DNA of 64,000 nt. Source: an uncultured Lachnospiraceae bacterium (lineage in GTDB: Bacteria > Bacillota > Clostridia > Lachnospirales > Lachnospiraceae). A model generated the notes under the pieces. It had not been told where the DNA came from, searched no databases, and saw only the letters and a list, made by a program, of their open reading frames with translations. Position numbers and translations under genes: made by a program. The stretch spans positions 1 through 64,000 of the forward strand of contig CAOKOL010000024.1 in the NCBI GenBank assembly GCA_948470335.1. The letters are read 5' to 3'. This document shows, piece by piece, positions 62,684 through 64,000 of this stretch (position 1 is the first letter of the stretch; each line of letters opens with the position of its first letter).

Positions 62684-63694
62684 CTATAACAAACCATTTG
62701 TTTGCAATATATTAATCCGTGCCAATAAGCCTATTATATATTCTCTCTTTATGCCATTAAATGTTTTATCGGCAATACTTCCATACTGACTTTTGGAAAA
62801 GCTTATAAAGTTCTGCACCAGTCCCCTTACTGCACAACGCAATTCTTTCAACGCTTCTTTTGTAATATTTAGATTATTTCCTTCATGAGTTTCGTTCGAA
62901 CGCTCTTTATACATTCTTAGTGCATTGTCATGCACTGACTGCACATCTGCATCTTGTGCTATTGCCGCTGTTAAGCGATTCGCAAACTTTTCTTTTTTTC
63001 CACCACTTTTATCATTTGAATTGTAACCTATCAGAATAATTTCAGCTAAAGTCACAAGATTCTTATATGCATCGTCATATCTGGAAGCACTATATCCTCT
63101 TCCAAATCGCTCCATAACATCTTCCATCTCATCTTTTAACACTTCTGGCAACCCAACCATATTCTCAAAACAGGTCAAATTATCGTTGTTCCATTCATAC
63201 AGGTCATCATATATACTGATAGAACTATCTTGAGAAGACACTCCGCTTCTATTAATATTGTTACACTTATAATTTGCTTTAATTTTATAAAATTTATCAG
63301 CAACTTCTATATTTCCCTCTTGGGTTAATCTTAATATAGACAATATGTAGAAAATCTCTTTATTCCATTTATTGATAATTGTATCGAAATACTCTCCTGC
63401 CTTCTCATATCCTCCTAACATCTCTCCAATTGAAAAATATTCTAATGGCATCGAATTATTTTCCGTCTTACATAAAAAGATAAATTCTGGAGTTCTTTCA
63501 TCAGTAAGATTACTTGCTATATACTTAATATCTAAGTTACCCCTTGCGTTTACCACTTCATTATATAGAGGAGTATCCTTGAGTTTTAAATGCTTCAAAA
63601 CATAACCATACGGCATTTCCAAATTTAGCAATGCATCTGTAGCGCCTAACACAACTGCCCATAATTCTATATTCACAGTTCCGACCATATCCAT
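62684..63694 (-). CDS. HEPN-like orphan protein (putative)
   Basis: The 336-residue protein has no signal peptide or membrane helix. The C-terminal part (about 210-310) is helical and contains RSNETH (Arg265-His270), the R-x4-H arrangement of HEPN ribonuclease-type domains such as Apea-like HEPN. No antitoxin, nucleotidyltransferase (MNT) or helicase partner is seen next to it. The start is taken as ATG 63694, six bases after AAGGGGGGG; ATG 63700 lies directly against that site. Its composition is AT-rich, unlike the core genes. The HEPN assignment is inferred from one motif. Confidence 0.55.
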   Translation of the reverse strand: MDMVGTVNIELWAVVLGATDALLNLEMPYGYVLKHLKLKDTPLYNEVVNARGNLDIKYIASNLTDERTPEFIFLCKTENNSMPLEYFSIGEMLGGYEKAGEYFDTIINKWNKEIFYILSILRLTQEGNIEVADKFYKIKANYKCNNINRSGVSSQDSSISIYDDLYEWNNDNLTCFENMVGLPEVLKDEMEDVMERFGRGYSASRYDDAYKNLVTLAEIILIGYNSNDKSGGKKEKFANRLTAAIAQDADVQSVHDNALRMYKERSNETHEGNNLNITKEALKELRCAVRGLVQNFISFSKSQYGSIADKTFNGIKREYIIGLLARINILQTNGLL

Positions 63695-64000
63695 AAACAT
63701 CCCCCCCCTTGTATCATCTTCATTCTTAATTTAAACAAGTACATTTATTATAGCTACATAAAAAGAAAACAGAATTATGAACCAAAGCCAACTATATCCT
63801 AATTTTTACCATTACCCTATCATTTTCCAACTTTTTCTTTGATAAAAATACACACCTGTATTATTCAAATCACCCCATCCGAACATTGATTATATATTGT
63901 ATTCCTTACCAGTCCAATTAGAAAGTTCACTAATCCACTTGTCTGTCAATTAAAGATTGATGAATCGCCCTTCCTTTCATTATTATTACTTCACTTTTAA
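63695..64000. other. AT-rich right edge, no gene recognised
   Basis: About 300 bases upstream of the HEPN-like gene. It holds no open frame I can support and no clear repeat. It probably contains that gene's promoter. Confidence 0.35.

Overview
The window looks like a chromosomal stretch from a spore-forming Lachnospiraceae-type clostridium. Evidence: an alpha/beta small acid-soluble spore protein, SpoIID- and SleB-type proteins, a split archaeal-type glutamate synthase next to a short glutamine synthetase and an ANTAR regulator, a T-box leader on a cysE-cysS operon, strong AGGAGG ribosome binding sites, tRNA genes without encoded CCA, and the TIGR03916/TIGR03915 radical-SAM pair common in Clostridia. 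This is inference from gene content; no rRNA is present to place it. From 3.2 to 58.5 kb almost everything is on the minus strand, except the radical-SAM pair, one LysR regulator and two tRNAs.

Layout. 1-3.1 kb (+): nitrogen assimilation (two glutamate synthase pieces, the first cut by the window edge; glutamine synthetase; ANTAR antiterminator). 3.2-8.7 kb (-): sbcD-sbcC nuclease. 8.9-15.1 kb (-): a SpoIID-domain protein and a nucleoside salvage operon whose first gene is a phosphopentomutase-cytidine deaminase fusion, followed by pyrimidine-nucleoside phosphorylase. 15.4-17.7 kb (+): radical SAM DNA-metabolism pair. 17.8-28.2 kb: PsiE-like protein, PEP carboxykinase, threonine synthase, a SleB-like hydrolase, leuCD with a divergent LysR regulator, ilvC and ilvN. 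28.4-33.2 kb (-): a cluster resembling CDP-alditol (teichoic-acid-like) polymer synthesis. 33.4-40.3 kb (-): small spore and membrane proteins, a padR-HAAS-DUF4097 envelope-stress-like operon, and three poorly known genes (zinc ribbon, Sel1 repeats, large membrane protein). 40.5-42.2 kb (-): KDG kinase and KDPG aldolase. 42.4-49.5 kb (-): rlmB, mrnC, cysS and cysE under a T-box, a CBS protein, ispF, PAP2 phosphatase and lipid kinase. 49.6-49.75 kb (+): tRNA-Val and tRNA-Met. 49.9-55.7 kb (-): CPBP protease, NCS2 purine permease, a second padR-HAAS pair and an sdpR-sdpI pair.

55.9-61 kb is the most system-like part. A blaI-blaR1 pair (+) is divergent from a large internally duplicated lipoprotein gene (-), and three TTAC-N4-GTAA dyads lie in the shared intergenic region, two of them placed on recognisable sigma-A promoters. 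This suggests one beta-lactam-responsive switch controlling both directions. A decayed second copy of the BlaR1 sensor-domain C-terminus lies just beyond.

61-64 kb is AT-rich and accessory: a membrane ORF, an IS110 transposase fragment, short direct repeats and an orphan protein with a HEPN-like R-x4-H motif.

Several intergenic regions hold dispersed structured repeats: a roughly 140-bp multi-hairpin element (three long copies, two core-only copies) and a shorter CCGGCAAAA palindrome (three copies). A leader motif is shared by pckA and leuC.
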